The notes below the pieces were generated by a model. That model was given only the letters and a program-made list of their open reading frames with translations, made no database searches and had not been told where the DNA came from. DNA of 64,000 nt, from NCBI RefSeq assembly GCF_000282055.1, contig NZ_AKJZ01000049.1, positions 1 to 64,000 of the forward strand, written 5' to 3'. Source of the stretch: Flavobacterium sp. CF136 (lineage in GTDB: Bacteria; Bacteroidota; Bacteroidia; Flavobacteriales; Flavobacteriaceae). The position numbers and the translations under genes were made by a program. This document shows, piece by piece, positions 51,284-62,000 of the stretch (position 1 is its first letter; each line of letters opens with the position of its first letter).

Positions 51284-51356
51284 TTTAATCTGAATAACGT
51301 TAATAAATGTAAATACTACACTTCAAATATAATAAACTTTACTTTATTAAATACAA

Positions 51357-51393
51357 TTAACCCGTCTGCAAAACTAAAAGGCAGACAGGTTAA
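51357..51393 (-). other. Intercistronic hairpin between GH2 and GH27
   Basis: TTAACCCGTCTGC (51357-51369) pairs with GCAGACAGGTTAA (51381-51393) with one mismatch. The minus strand has only a weak T-rich tail. It may attenuate or process the operon transcript. Confidence 0.5.
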
Positions 51394-51439
51394 TTGGCAA
51401 TTTAAAAAACTAACCAAAATTTTTTATTTTATAAAACTG

Positions 51440-53863
51440 CTATTTTACATTTACAGTAACTTCAACCGGTTTTAACCACTGGCTTGTAAACGTAACTTTT
51501 ATTGGTTCTGCTGAATCTCCATTTGCCTGAATGTAAGCTGCAATGTGACCGTGAAAAACTCTCTGTACATTGTCTGTATAATCAGTCATGTCACTGTTGT
51601 TGCCTGCTTCAAGTCCTAATAATGTTCCCGGACCGGTAATAGTACAGGTAACTTCATTATCTGAAAGCATTACCGGCAGGCCATTTTGATCTCTTACCTG
51701 AACCATAATTTTGGCAACACCTTTGTCTTTGGCAATCGTGATATCTTTATCTGCAATTGTCAATTCAACCGGCTGTTGTGTTGATGTAATTGCATAACGG
51801 CTTACTTCTTTATCATTGGAATCTAAACCAACTGCTTCTAATTTTCCTGAAGCAAAAGGAATATCCCAGTAAATAATTCCGGTTTTTTCGTCATATAATT
51901 TAGTTTCTCCTACTACTTTTCCGTTTAATTCCAAACGTGCTTTTGCAGCATTGGTGTAACAAACCACACGGATTTTTTCTCCTTGCCCGTAATTCCAGAT
52001 TGCCCAGGCATCTTTAGAAATATCTTTTTCATTTTTTAATGGATATGTTCCAAGATAAGCCATTGGTTTATCTGACCATAATGACTGACGGAAATATCCT
52101 CTTGGCTTAATCACTCCGGCAAAATCAACTAATCCTGAATAAAACCCTCTTGAAGGCCATCTTCCTGATTCTCCTAAATAATCAATCCCTGTCCATAAAA
52201 ACTGTCCGAAAATATGTTTGTTGTTTTTTACGGCTAACCAAGGTTCCATGTCATGAACATTTTCACTTCCAAAAATTACTCTGTTCGGGTATTTTTCATG
52301 ATCTGACTGGTATTTACTTTCTGTATAATTGTATCCTGTAATGTCTAAGGCTCCCGGATATTCTGTTTCGTTAGACATTGCAACTCCAGCTAAACCTGCT
52401 GTCGTCGGACGGGATTTATCATATTTTTTAACTGCAGCAACCAAACGTTTTGCAATGGCTCCAAGACGCATTGCATCAGGTGCATCTTTTTTGTAGCCTC
52501 CATAAGCCGCTTGTCCAAAGCCTTCTTTTCCTTTGTCTAAAACAGGGTGAGAATATGGATCGTTAGGGTAATCTACTTCGTTACCAATACTCCATCCGAA
52601 TACGGAAAGATGGTTTCTGTCGCGGCGTACAAAATCTTCCAGATCTTTTTCTCCCCAATTTGCAAAAATATCAAACGATCCTTGAAATCCCGGAGTTCCG
52701 TAATTCCAACCTTCTAACCATTTGCGTTTAGGAAATTCCCATTCGTCATAAGCTTCATTTAATACCAGTAATCCTAATTCGTCACAAAGCTCATAAAAGT
52801 CCGGAGCCTGCGGATTATGACTTGTACGGATTGCGTTTACTCCAATTTCTTTAAGTGTTTTTAGTCTTGTTTTCCAAACTTCACGTGGTACGGCAGAACC
52901 TAAAACTCCTGCATCGTGATGTAAACACACCCCTTTCATTTTCATCCATTTTCCGTTAAGGGCAAAACCATTATTCGGGTCAAATGTGAAGTTTCTGAAA
53001 CCAGTCTGTGTAACTGTTTTATCGATTTCTTTTCCGCCTTTTAAAACGGTTGTTTTAAGCTGGTATAAGTTTGGATTGTCTAAATCCCATAATTTAGGAT
53101 TATTAACATTCATTTTAACCGAAATCTTTCCGCTTTGATTTGCTGCAACATCAATTTTACTTGTCGCTTTTGCAACTGATTTTCCGTCTTTTGAAATTAA
53201 TTCATTTACAACGGTAAGACTTGTTTTTGCTGCTGAACCATTTTCTACATCAACCTCAACATTCAAAGTTCCGTTGCCTTTATTCATTTCCGGATAAGCG
53301 TAAACTCCCCATTGTGCAATATGAACCGGATTTGCATAAACCAACCAGACATTTCTGTAAATTCCTGAACCTGAATACCATCTTGAATCAGCACTCTGAC
53401 TGTGATCGACACGAACTGAAATAGTATTTTCTCCTCCGTATTTTATGTGTGGAGTAGCATCATAAGCAAAAGAAATATATCCGTTTGGACGTTTTCCTAA
53501 TGAATGTCCATTGATAAAAACTTCACTTCTGTTGTAAACTCCTTCAAAATATAAATATACTTTTTCACCGCTTTTGCTTTGAGGAACATTAATTGATTTT
53601 CTATACCATGCAATTCCACCGGGCAAATAACCTGTACAACTCGCTAATGTTGGACTTAACTGTCCTTTTACGCTCCAGTCATGCGGTACATTTACCGATT
53701 GCCATTTACTATCGTCATAGTTGGCGGTTTGAGCTTCGGGTGTATCCTGAAGGTTAAACTTCCAGTTATCATTGATTTTTTTGGAATCTCCAAACGATAT
53801 CTGGCTAAAAGCTGACAGGCAAGAGAAAATAAAAATGGGTAATAAGATTTTTTTAGTAATCAC
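51440..53863 (-). CDS. Secreted GH2 family beta-galactosidase
   Basis: An 807-residue protein with a signal peptide (LPIFIFSCLSAFSQ). It has the GH2 layout: N-terminal sugar-binding jelly-roll (NDNWKFNLQDTPEA... PHDWSVKG), an immunoglobulin-like domain, the TIM barrel with acid/base Glu429 in GWSIGNEVDYP and nucleophile Glu534 in IFGSENVHDM, and a C-terminal Ig-like DUF4982-type domain near residue 700. It is probably a beta-galactosidase that trims galactan side chains. The gene sits between two intercistronic hairpins. Confidence 0.9.
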   Translation of the reverse strand: MITKKILLPIFIFSCLSAFSQISFGDSKKINDNWKFNLQDTPEAQTANYDDSKWQSVNVPHDWSVKGQLSPTLASCTGYLPGGIAWYRKSINVPQSKSGEKVYLYFEGVYNRSEVFINGHSLGKRPNGYISFAYDATPHIKYGGENTISVRVDHSQSADSRWYSGSGIYRNVWLVYANPVHIAQWGVYAYPEMNKGNGTLNVEVDVENGSAAKTSLTVVNELISKDGKSVAKATSKIDVAANQSGKISVKMNVNNPKLWDLDNPNLYQLKTTVLKGGKEIDKTVTQTGFRNFTFDPNNGFALNGKWMKMKGVCLHHDAGVLGSAVPREVWKTRLKTLKEIGVNAIRTSHNPQAPDFYELCDELGLLVLNEAYDEWEFPKRKWLEGWNYGTPGFQGSFDIFANWGEKDLEDFVRRDRNHLSVFGWSIGNEVDYPNDPYSHPVLDKGKEGFGQAAYGGYKKDAPDAMRLGAIAKRLVAAVKKYDKSRPTTAGLAGVAMSNETEYPGALDITGYNYTESKYQSDHEKYPNRVIFGSENVHDMEPWLAVKNNKHIFGQFLWTGIDYLGESGRWPSRGFYSGLVDFAGVIKPRGYFRQSLWSDKPMAYLGTYPLKNEKDISKDAWAIWNYGQGEKIRVVCYTNAAKARLELNGKVVGETKLYDEKTGIIYWDIPFASGKLEAVGLDSNDKEVSRYAITSTQQPVELTIADKDITIAKDKGVAKIMVQVRDQNGLPVMLSDNEVTCTITGPGTLLGLEAGNNSDMTDYTDNVQRVFHGHIAAYIQANGDSAEPIKVTFTSQWLKPVEVTVNVK

Positions 53864-53907
53864 TATTTATAGTTTTTTTGTTAATATATTTTTTTAGTAT
53901 TCAGTCG

Positions 53908-53952
53908 CAGTCGCAGTTTTCAGTTCCAAATTGTGACTGAAAACTGCGGCTG
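53908..53952 (-). other. Intercistronic hairpin between the GH30 and GH2 genes
   Basis: CAGTCGCAGTTTTCAGT (53908-53924) pairs with ACTGAAAACTGCGGCTG (53936-53952) with one mismatch. No T-run follows on the minus strand, so it is not a typical terminator. Related CAGT-rich sequence occurs at about 9537. Confidence 0.55.
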
Positions 53953-53956
53953 AAAA

Positions 53957-55543
53957 CTAATATTGTAATTCTCCCACAAAAGTGACAATTGATTTTGCCG
54001 GAATTTCCAGATTATCAATTTTTTGAGCCCCACTTCTTTTTAGATTTGAATTTTCAGCCGTAATATAAGGTGTCAGTTCATTGTTTTTTAATGCTCCTTT
54101 AGATAAATCAAATTTATATTTCTGAGCAGAATTTCCACAGTTTACAGCTACAACGATTAGCTTTTTGTTTGTCGTATCCTTGTAAGCAGTAAGCATTACA
54201 TCGTTTGCTGATCCTAATTCATCCTGATTCGGAACATCAACTCTCAGCATTCCCGGACGTATAAACAGAGAATAATTTCCTAAAGCCCAAAGCAATTTTG
54301 AATCATGAAATTCCCCATCGTTTTTTACATATTCCGGTGTGGTTCCTCCTTTACTTTTTCCGTCATCCAGATAGATTAAGCCATCTTTATAGTCTACACG
54401 TGTAATTGATGTCCACCATTGCCATGAAGCAGCGTTCGCAACTGCAATGTCATTGTGTATCAGGCGCGCTACAAATAATGCGGTCTGCATTCCCAGATCT
54501 CTTCCTCCGCCTGAACCTCCGGGGATTTCGGATTCTCCCGGATTTTCTAATATACAGTATTCAGACTGCCAATATTTTAATCCCGGCTTTTGCTTAACTT
54601 CTGTAGCGATTAATTTTCTGCTCAGAACCTGTTTATCCACTGGCCATGTTGTAAAATAACTGTGTCCTAAAATGACGTTTTTTACATTAGAAAGTTTAGA
54701 AATATTGGTTTTGGTTTTTCCGAAAAAATAGTCAATCTGATTGTCGCGGTTTTCCCCATTTACATTTTCATATAAATAATTGATTTGCGCCGCTTCTGCA
54801 ATCACAATTTCTGTGCTCATTTTTTCAGCTTTGAGTTTTTCTGAAAGTGATTTGGTCAAATCGTAAATTTCCTGATTGGTTGCCGGAGTTCCTTCCTGAC
54901 TGTTCTGATCACCGCTTTTAGGCATCCATTCCCATTGCGGCTCATTTATAGGACTGATATAATCGAATTTAATTCCTTCTTTTTTCTCTAATCCCTGAAT
55001 ACTTTGAACTAAAAAATCGGCAAATTTTGGAATTGCTCCATCTTTTAGATTCAGTTTATTCTTTTGAGATGCAAAAGATAATCCGTTGTTTGTCATATAA
55101 ACCGGCGGACTATTAGTAAAAATCAGAAATTTTTCGACACCGCGTTTTTTAGCCGCCTGTAAAAACCATCTTTGTCCTTCTTGTTTAGAAAAATCATATG
55201 TTCCATCGGCATTTAAGAAACATTCGCTCCTTCTCCATTCATCAGAAACTTTGCTTTTTTCTCCTTGTTCTGTACTTCCTGCACCCAGATTAAATCTCCA
55301 GATCGAAAGCCCGATTCCTTTTGGATTTCCTTGTGCATCAATTTCTTTACTAAAAAGCAAATCAGCAATCGCATTCTTTTTCTGCTCTGGCCAATTTTTT
55401 CCAACGAACTGTGTTCTCCATGCATCAGAGCCTCCAAAACCGTCCATGGTCTGTACAACATTATCTGTGCTAATGATGACGGTTCGCTGTGCAAAAGACA
55501 GCGAACTCATCAACAATAAAAGCGAGAGGTATACCTTTCTCAT
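53957..55543 (-). CDS. Secreted GH30 family glycoside hydrolase (paralogue 2)
   Basis: A 528-residue protein with a signal peptide (LLLLMSSLSFAQ) and a GH30 (beta/alpha)8 barrel with attached beta-domain. The acid/base is Glu201 in SPINEPQWEW and the nucleophile is Glu328 in WQSEYCILE. The N-terminal DGFGGSDAWRTQFVGKNWP block is shared with its upstream neighbour. Members of GH30 include endo-beta-1,6-galactanases, beta-glucosidases and xylanases. The partners here favour a galactanase (inference). It is separated from the first GH30 gene by a 246-base gap with no gene. Confidence 0.85.
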   Translation of the reverse strand: MRKVYLSLLLLMSSLSFAQRTVIISTDNVVQTMDGFGGSDAWRTQFVGKNWPEQKKNAIADLLFSKEIDAQGNPKGIGLSIWRFNLGAGSTEQGEKSKVSDEWRRSECFLNADGTYDFSKQEGQRWFLQAAKKRGVEKFLIFTNSPPVYMTNNGLSFASQKNKLNLKDGAIPKFADFLVQSIQGLEKKEGIKFDYISPINEPQWEWMPKSGDQNSQEGTPATNQEIYDLTKSLSEKLKAEKMSTEIVIAEAAQINYLYENVNGENRDNQIDYFFGKTKTNISKLSNVKNVILGHSYFTTWPVDKQVLSRKLIATEVKQKPGLKYWQSEYCILENPGESEIPGGSGGGRDLGMQTALFVARLIHNDIAVANAASWQWWTSITRVDYKDGLIYLDDGKSKGGTTPEYVKNDGEFHDSKLLWALGNYSLFIRPGMLRVDVPNQDELGSANDVMLTAYKDTTNKKLIVVAVNCGNSAQKYKFDLSKGALKNNELTPYITAENSNLKRSGAQKIDNLEIPAKSIVTFVGELQY

Positions 55544-55789
55544 TTTTTTATATTCTTTCTATTTTTTGATTTTGAATGATTCTAAAAATCTCAAAAATAG
55601 TATTTCATTAAACTTCTTTCTTAAAAAGAATTCTTATTTACCCTTTTTGTTTGCTTTTTAAAAACATAGAAACATAGTTTTTTGCAATTAGAAGCCGTTT
55701 CACTTTTTTTAGCTGTCATAGCTATATGAAAATCAACAAATTGATCTATAACATTACTTTATACTATGTCTCTATGTCATTAATTACTT
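55544..55789. repeat. Gap between GH30 genes with degenerate ACATAG repeat
   Basis: No gene is seen. At 55660-55790 the pattern ACATAGAAACATAG with a distant GCCGTTTCACTT repeats the arrangement at 4258-4335. Confidence 0.35.
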
Positions 55790-57430
55790 TTATTTATAAG
55801 TTCCAACGTAGGTTACAATTGATTTTGCAGGGATTTCAAAATTTGTAGCGTCAACAGCTGTACCTTTTTTCAAACTTAAAGTTTCAGAAGTTGTATAAGG
55901 TATAAATTTATTATCTGTCAAAGCACCTCCTGAAAGATTCAATTTGTATGTTTTAGCCGATTTGCTAATGTTTACTGCAACAATTACCAGCTTTTTCGTG
56001 GCTACGTCTTTGTAAGCTGTAAGCATAACATCTGTAGTAGCTGCTGCATTATCCAACTCAGGAATTAAAACTCTTACCATTCCAGGTTTTACAAAGAATG
56101 AAAAGTTTCCTAAAGCCCAAAGTGTTTTTGAATCTCTGATGAATCCGTCATTTTTGCAATAATCAGAATTTCCGGCTCCGTTACTTGCGCCATCATCTAC
56201 GTGAATTAAACCGTCTTTGTAATCACCACGGCTAATAGCTGTCCACCATTGCCAGGAAGTAACACCACCAATAGCAATATCTGTACTGACAATACGAGCA
56301 GTCCAAAGGGCAAGCTGAATTCCTAAATCTCTTCCCGGACCTGCTCCACCAGGTAATTCTGAAGTTCCCGGAGATTCCAGTACACAATATTCTGAAGACC
56401 ATAAACTAAGTCCTCCAATTGCCTGTACTTTTGAAGCGGCAGATTGTCTTGAAGAAATCATTTCGTTCAAAGGCCATGCCTGCCAGTAGCTGTGTCCTGA
56501 TATAGTTTTCTTTACATTACTTAATCCTGCAATATTTTTAGCTGAATTAGTTCCAAAGAAATAATCAATTTGATTTGATCTGCTTTCTATTCCTGAAACT
56601 GTTTTGTATAATGATTCGTAAGCTCCAGCTTCTCCCACTACAATTTTAGCTTCAAGTCCTTTTGCCTGTAATTTTGGCGATAAAACATTCACGAAACTGT
56701 AAATATTGGCATTTGTTGCCGGTGAACCTTCTTGTGCCGAACCATCCCAATTGTATTGTGGTTCATTAAACGGGCTCACATAATCGATTGTTAAACCGTG
56801 TTCTGTTTTTAATTTATCTAATGAAGTTGCCCAGAAATCAGCAAGATCCGGCATTTTTCCTTCTTTCAAATTATAAAATTCTTTGATTGAAGCATGCGCT
56901 TTTCCGTTTTGTGTTAAGTAAACAGGAGCACTATTTGTAAAAGCCAGTAATTTGGCAACACCACGTTCTTTGGCAGCTTTCATAAACCAAACCTGACCTG
57001 CTTGTTTAGTCATGTCATAAGAAACTCCGTTTGTAGTAAAACACTCGGTACGTCTCCATTCATCACCAATATCACTTGCATCACCTTGTTCTGTACTTCC
57101 TGCACCAAGATTGAAACGCCATAATGATAATCCGATCCCTTTTGGATTTCCATCAGCATCCAATTCGTTACTGAATAATAAATCGGCGATTTTATTTTTT
57201 TTATCTGAAGGCCAATTTTTTCCAATGAAATTACATTGCCATGCATCAGAAGCTCCAAAGCTTTCCATGGTTTGAAGGTTCATATCCAAATTCACATTCA
57301 AAGTAGTAGTTGTCGCTGTTTCCGGATTTGAATTATCTGAATTTTCAGATTCACAACTTACCAGGAAAGAGTTAGCGAAAAGCAAGCCTGCACATAGCAG
57401 ACTTACTTTATTATTGTTTATAAACTTCAT
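55790..57430 (-). CDS. Lipoprotein GH30 family glycoside hydrolase (paralogue 1)
   Basis: A 546-residue protein with a lipoprotein signal (lipobox LVSC, about residue 26), so it is probably at the cell surface. The GH30 barrel has acid/base Glu223 in SPFNEPQYNW and nucleophile Glu347 in WSSEYCVLE. It shares much of its length with the GH30 downstream, but the anchor differs: this one is lipidated, the other has a plain signal. That suggests one cuts the chain at the surface and the other acts on imported fragments. It starts one base after the SusD stop. Confidence 0.86.
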   Translation of the reverse strand: MKFINNNKVSLLCAGLLFANSFLVSCESENSDNSNPETATTTTLNVNLDMNLQTMESFGASDAWQCNFIGKNWPSDKKNKIADLLFSNELDADGNPKGIGLSLWRFNLGAGSTEQGDASDIGDEWRRTECFTTNGVSYDMTKQAGQVWFMKAAKERGVAKLLAFTNSAPVYLTQNGKAHASIKEFYNLKEGKMPDLADFWATSLDKLKTEHGLTIDYVSPFNEPQYNWDGSAQEGSPATNANIYSFVNVLSPKLQAKGLEAKIVVGEAGAYESLYKTVSGIESRSNQIDYFFGTNSAKNIAGLSNVKKTISGHSYWQAWPLNEMISSRQSAASKVQAIGGLSLWSSEYCVLESPGTSELPGGAGPGRDLGIQLALWTARIVSTDIAIGGVTSWQWWTAISRGDYKDGLIHVDDGASNGAGNSDYCKNDGFIRDSKTLWALGNFSFFVKPGMVRVLIPELDNAAATTDVMLTAYKDVATKKLVIVAVNISKSAKTYKLNLSGGALTDNKFIPYTTSETLSLKKGTAVDATNFEIPAKSIVTYVGTYK

Positions 57431-57431
57431 A

Positions 57432-59033
57432 TTAGTAGTTAGGGTTTTGAGTAATTAGACCTCCACTTAAATCTATTTCTATCTGTGGTATTGGCCACAA
57501 CAAGTTTTTAGCAGGATTAAAATTGATTCCTTTGTCCTGTGATTCTCTCGTATTTGTTGTTTCGTAAGGATCAGTTGAACTTAAGTTATACTGAACAAAA
57601 GTTCCGTTTGGTCCCATCAAAGATTCGATAACCGGTTTTCCTGTATTTGGATCTTTTTCACGACGAATATCAAATAAACGGAATCCTTCAAAAGCTAATT
57701 CTAAACGACGCTCTTTGTAGATTTGTTTTAGAAGTGTCGGTCCTGCCAAACCAGTTTTAGGAGCCAATTGTACACGGGCTCTGATAATATTGATATCTGC
57801 CAAAGCATCTCCTCCTGTATGATAATTTGCTTCTGCTCTTGTAAGATACATTTCTGCAAGACGAATCAAAGGCACATTCAATGGTAAGTGTCCGTCTTTT
57901 TTATCTAATGCACGACGTGTAGCAATAGGAATGTAATATTTACGACAGATACGTCCTGATTTATTATCATTTAAACTGAATTTATGAGTTGGGTTTAAAA
58001 GCTCATCACCATAAGCCGGGTCTCCCCATTTTGTGATGGTACTTTTAAGACGAATAACATCATTTTCAGAAAGATAGGCGTTTTCTAAATCACTTGTTGG
58101 CATACACCATCCCCAACCGTCAATAACATCTTTAGCGTCATTACTTGGAAAGTTTTTCTTGTCTTCACCTCTTGCTCCGGAAAAAGTTGGTAACATAGAT
58201 CCTAAACTTTTATCCTGTACAGAAGAAGACTGCGCTTCAAGAATAGACTCAACTCCATTATGGTTATTTACATTCCAAATGTTTAAGAAATTAGATTCAA
58301 GGGCAAAAGGCCCTTCTGTAATTACTTTGTTTGAATATTGCTTTGCTTCGGCCCATTTTTCCTGAAATAAGGATACACGGGCTAATAAAGCATAAGCTGC
58401 CCATTTGTTTACTCTTCCACTTCTGTTTACCGGGATGTTTTCCAATTTTGCAGCAGATTCTTTAAGGTCTGCCTCAATTTGTGCATAAACTTCTGCAACC
58501 GAACTGCGTTGTAATTTCAAATCAGCTGTTCCAAGCGAAGTTGTATATAACGGAACACCACCATAAAGATTAACCAATTCATAATAGCAATAGGCACGAA
58601 TGAATAATGATTCTCCCATATATTGATTTTTTTGAGAATCAGTAATTCCTGATAATGCCATTTTCTCCAAACCTAAATTAGCTGATTGAATCGTATAATA
58701 ATGTGCCGTATAAATACTATTCATAGCTCCCATATTATCAGGAGAAATAATGTATTGCGAAGCAGGTCTGAACGCACCGCTATCCTGACCAGTGTTACCC
58801 ATCCAGGCATCATCAGTAGCTGTTTCGTTAACTAATCTCGGAGCCAGTAATGTATACCAGTCATTAGTCAGCAACAATCTATGTGTCAATTCATTCACAT
58901 AATTCTCACATTCCTGTGCTGTTTGAAAATAGTTTTCTAAGGTTTGAGTTCCTCTTTCTTCTTTTTCGATAAAATCACTACAGGAAACTGCAATTACCGA
59001 AAAAGCTATTATTGATAATATTATTTTTTTCAT
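57432..59033 (-). CDS. susD: SusD/RagB-family glycan-binding lipoprotein
   Basis: A 533-residue surface lipoprotein (lipobox IAVSC, about residue 17) that caps the SusC channel and binds the target glycan. The SusD helical scaffold is recognisable from MGESLFIRAYCYYELVNLYGGVPLY (TPR segment) and the late RLAEMYLTRAEANY and RRLELAFEGFRLFDIRR motifs. Length is normal. It begins 12 bases after the SusC stop, as usual for the pair. The family name is standard; the real gene symbol is not known. Confidence 0.95.
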   Translation of the reverse strand: MKKIILSIIAFSVIAVSCSDFIEKEERGTQTLENYFQTAQECENYVNELTHRLLLTNDWYTLLAPRLVNETATDDAWMGNTGQDSGAFRPASQYIISPDNMGAMNSIYTAHYYTIQSANLGLEKMALSGITDSQKNQYMGESLFIRAYCYYELVNLYGGVPLYTTSLGTADLKLQRSSVAEVYAQIEADLKESAAKLENIPVNRSGRVNKWAAYALLARVSLFQEKWAEAKQYSNKVITEGPFALESNFLNIWNVNNHNGVESILEAQSSSVQDKSLGSMLPTFSGARGEDKKNFPSNDAKDVIDGWGWCMPTSDLENAYLSENDVIRLKSTITKWGDPAYGDELLNPTHKFSLNDNKSGRICRKYYIPIATRRALDKKDGHLPLNVPLIRLAEMYLTRAEANYHTGGDALADINIIRARVQLAPKTGLAGPTLLKQIYKERRLELAFEGFRLFDIRREKDPNTGKPVIESLMGPNGTFVQYNLSSTDPYETTNTRESQDKGINFNPAKNLLWPIPQIEIDLSGGLITQNPNY

Positions 59034-59045
59034 GTTCGTTTTTTA

Positions 59046-62000
59046 TTAAAATGCTACATTAAGACCCATCAAAATTGTTGGCTGAATTGGATAATTCCAT
59101 CCTCCAAAACCTGATCCTAAAACTCCTCCTCCTACTTCAGGATCTACTCCTTTGTAGTTCGTCCATGTCCATAAGTTTTGACCTGACAATGACAATCTCA
59201 ATTTCTCTAATCCGAATTTATTGTAAAAAGAATATCCTAACTGAATATTTTTCATACGTACATAAGAACCATCTTCAACATAAAAAGAAGAGAATTTTGT
59301 GAAATTTTCGTTGTTATCATCTTTCGACAAACGAGGAATACTATTAGAAGTTCCTTCTCCGTGCCATGCCATTTGATCTAATCCGCTTACTTTGTTTGAA
59401 AGACTTGTACCATTATATAAATCTGAGATATTTTGGTTTACGAGGTCATTCCCGATACTTGAATAAAAATTAGCAATCAAATCAAATTGTTTGTAAGCAA
59501 AATTCAAATTCAATCCAACATTATAATCAGCCCATGGAGAACCAATTTTTGTTCTGTCTTTATCGTCTAATTTTCCGTCTCCGTTAACATCTTTGAAACG
59601 AATATCACCCACTTGTGCATACGGCTGTAATTTAGTTCCGTGTTCATCTGTATGTGAGTTTAATTCTGTTTGATTTTGGAACAATCCATCAGCAACATAA
59701 CCGTAAAAATATCCAGGCTCATCACCTTTAACTGTCAACGTTCTGTTACTTGCACCGTAAAGTTTTTCTCCTTCTGTTGATAAATTCAGCATTTCAACAT
59801 TTACAGTCGTAAAAGTTACATCTGCACCATAAGAGAAATCTCCTTTTTTGTTTTTATAAGAAAGTAGTAAATCGATACCATTTGATCGCATTGACCCTAC
59901 ATTTGTCCAGATTGTAGAATATCCGGGGAAACCACTGTATGTTGGAAACTGTTTTAAGAACAACATATCATTTGTCTTTTTCTGATAGTATTCTAATGCT
60001 CCTGAAAATTTATTGTTCCATAATGCAAAATCAAGTCCAAAACTGATATCTTCAACAGTCTCCCATTTAATATCTTTATTCGCCATTGTAGACGGATAAG
60101 AAGTATCTGTAATTACATTACCAATAGGGTAAAATCCTTGTCCTATATTTGACTGATAAACAGCACCTGGTAAATTCTGATTACCTACTTTACCCCAACC
60201 TGCTCTTAATCTAAGATCATTTACTACAGATTTTGTATTGTCCATAAAACCTTCATTCGAAATCCTCCATGAAAGAGAGGCAGAAGGGAAATTTGCCCAT
60301 TTGTTATTCGCCATAAATTTAGAAGAACCGTCACGTCTAAAAGTACTTGTGAAATAATATTTACTGTCGTAGTTATAAGATAGACGGGAAATATAAGACA
60401 TCAGAGAACTTGACCAGCTATTACCGCTGCTGTTACGGTTTTTAGTTGCTGCACTTACCTCTCTCATTGATTCAGAATTATTAGGAACACCTTCTCCATA
60501 ACCCCAAACATCAGATCCGTTATATTCCTCCATCGTATTACCAATCATGAAAGTAGCGTTGTGTTTTTCTGCAAATTTTCTGGAATAGGTTGCAGTATTC
60601 TGCCATGACCAGTTAACAGTAGTCGTGTTTTTTCTTTCAACACTATTGATTTCTGCTTTTTCGTGAGCAGCATCAATTTCAAAATCAGGACTAAATCTAT
60701 TCCATACATTATCACCAACTTCAACAGATGCCTGTGTACGGATTACCAAACCTTTGATTGGCGTATATTGTAAGTATCCATTTGTATTTAAGTTATACTG
60801 ATCTGTATAATCATCATATCTTTTTACTGCTGCAACAGGATTCCATACAAATGAAGGAGAACGTGCATAAATACTATACTCATTTTCTGTTCCGTTTAAT
60901 TGGTCAGCTGGCTTGTAAATAGGTGTAATTGGGTCAATTCTATCAAAATCAGCCCAGTTTCCAGGAGCTCCCCATGTTTCGTAACGTGGGTTTACAGTAA
61001 TTCCTGCAGAAAATTTATCAGAGAATTTAAAATCATTTGCTATTCTCATTGTAATTCTTTCCCATCCTCCTATTCCATACATAGAGTCTGAGTTATAATA
61101 ATTTAAACTTAAAGCATATGTATGTTTTTCTGAACCTCCGGAAGCACCCAATGAAGCATTTGTTACAGCAGTACCTCTTCTAATTCCGGCATCCCACCAA
61201 TTAGTAGTTTTACCTCTGTATTGAGACGGATTTGGTAAATAATCAGCATAACCTGAATTGTTATATGCTGTATTCATAATAGTAGCGTAGTTTTCAGCAT
61301 TCGCCATATCATAAGGATTATTCATTATTTGCATTCCTGTACTCAAATCAAAATTGAATCTTGTCTTTCCTGCTTTACCTTTTTTGGTTGTAATAAGAAT
61401 AACTCCATTTGAAGCTCGGGAACCATAAATAGCACTTGCCGAAGCATCTTTTAAAACCTCCATCGATTCAATTTCATTATTACTCAGGAAGTTGATACTT
61501 GTTCCCATCGGAATACCATCTACCACATAAAGCGGGTCTGTATTAAGATTCACTGTCGAAATACCACGTATCAATATTCTTGGCTGGGCCCCTGGACCTC
61601 CTGCACCCGTGATCTGAACCCCTGCAACTTTTCCCTGCAAAGATTCTGCAACGTTACCCACAGTCATAGTCTGAAGTTCCTTTCCTTTTACTGAAGAAAT
61701 AGAACTGGTAACATCACTCTTTTTAACCGCAGCATAACCAACAACTACAATTTCATCCAGAGTCTGGTTTAATTCTTCCATAACTACATCAATGGTGTTT
61801 TTTTCACCTATCTGTACTGTTTTATTTGAAAAACCGATGAAAGAAAATTCCAGTTGGGCGTTTCTGTTAGGAACACTAATCGAGTAATTACCATCAAAAT
61901 TAGATACCGTTGATTGCGAAGTTCCTTTTACTGTTATGTTAACTCCGGGAACCGGTATGGCGCCTTTATCCTTAACAGTACCTTTTATTGTTATTTGCCC

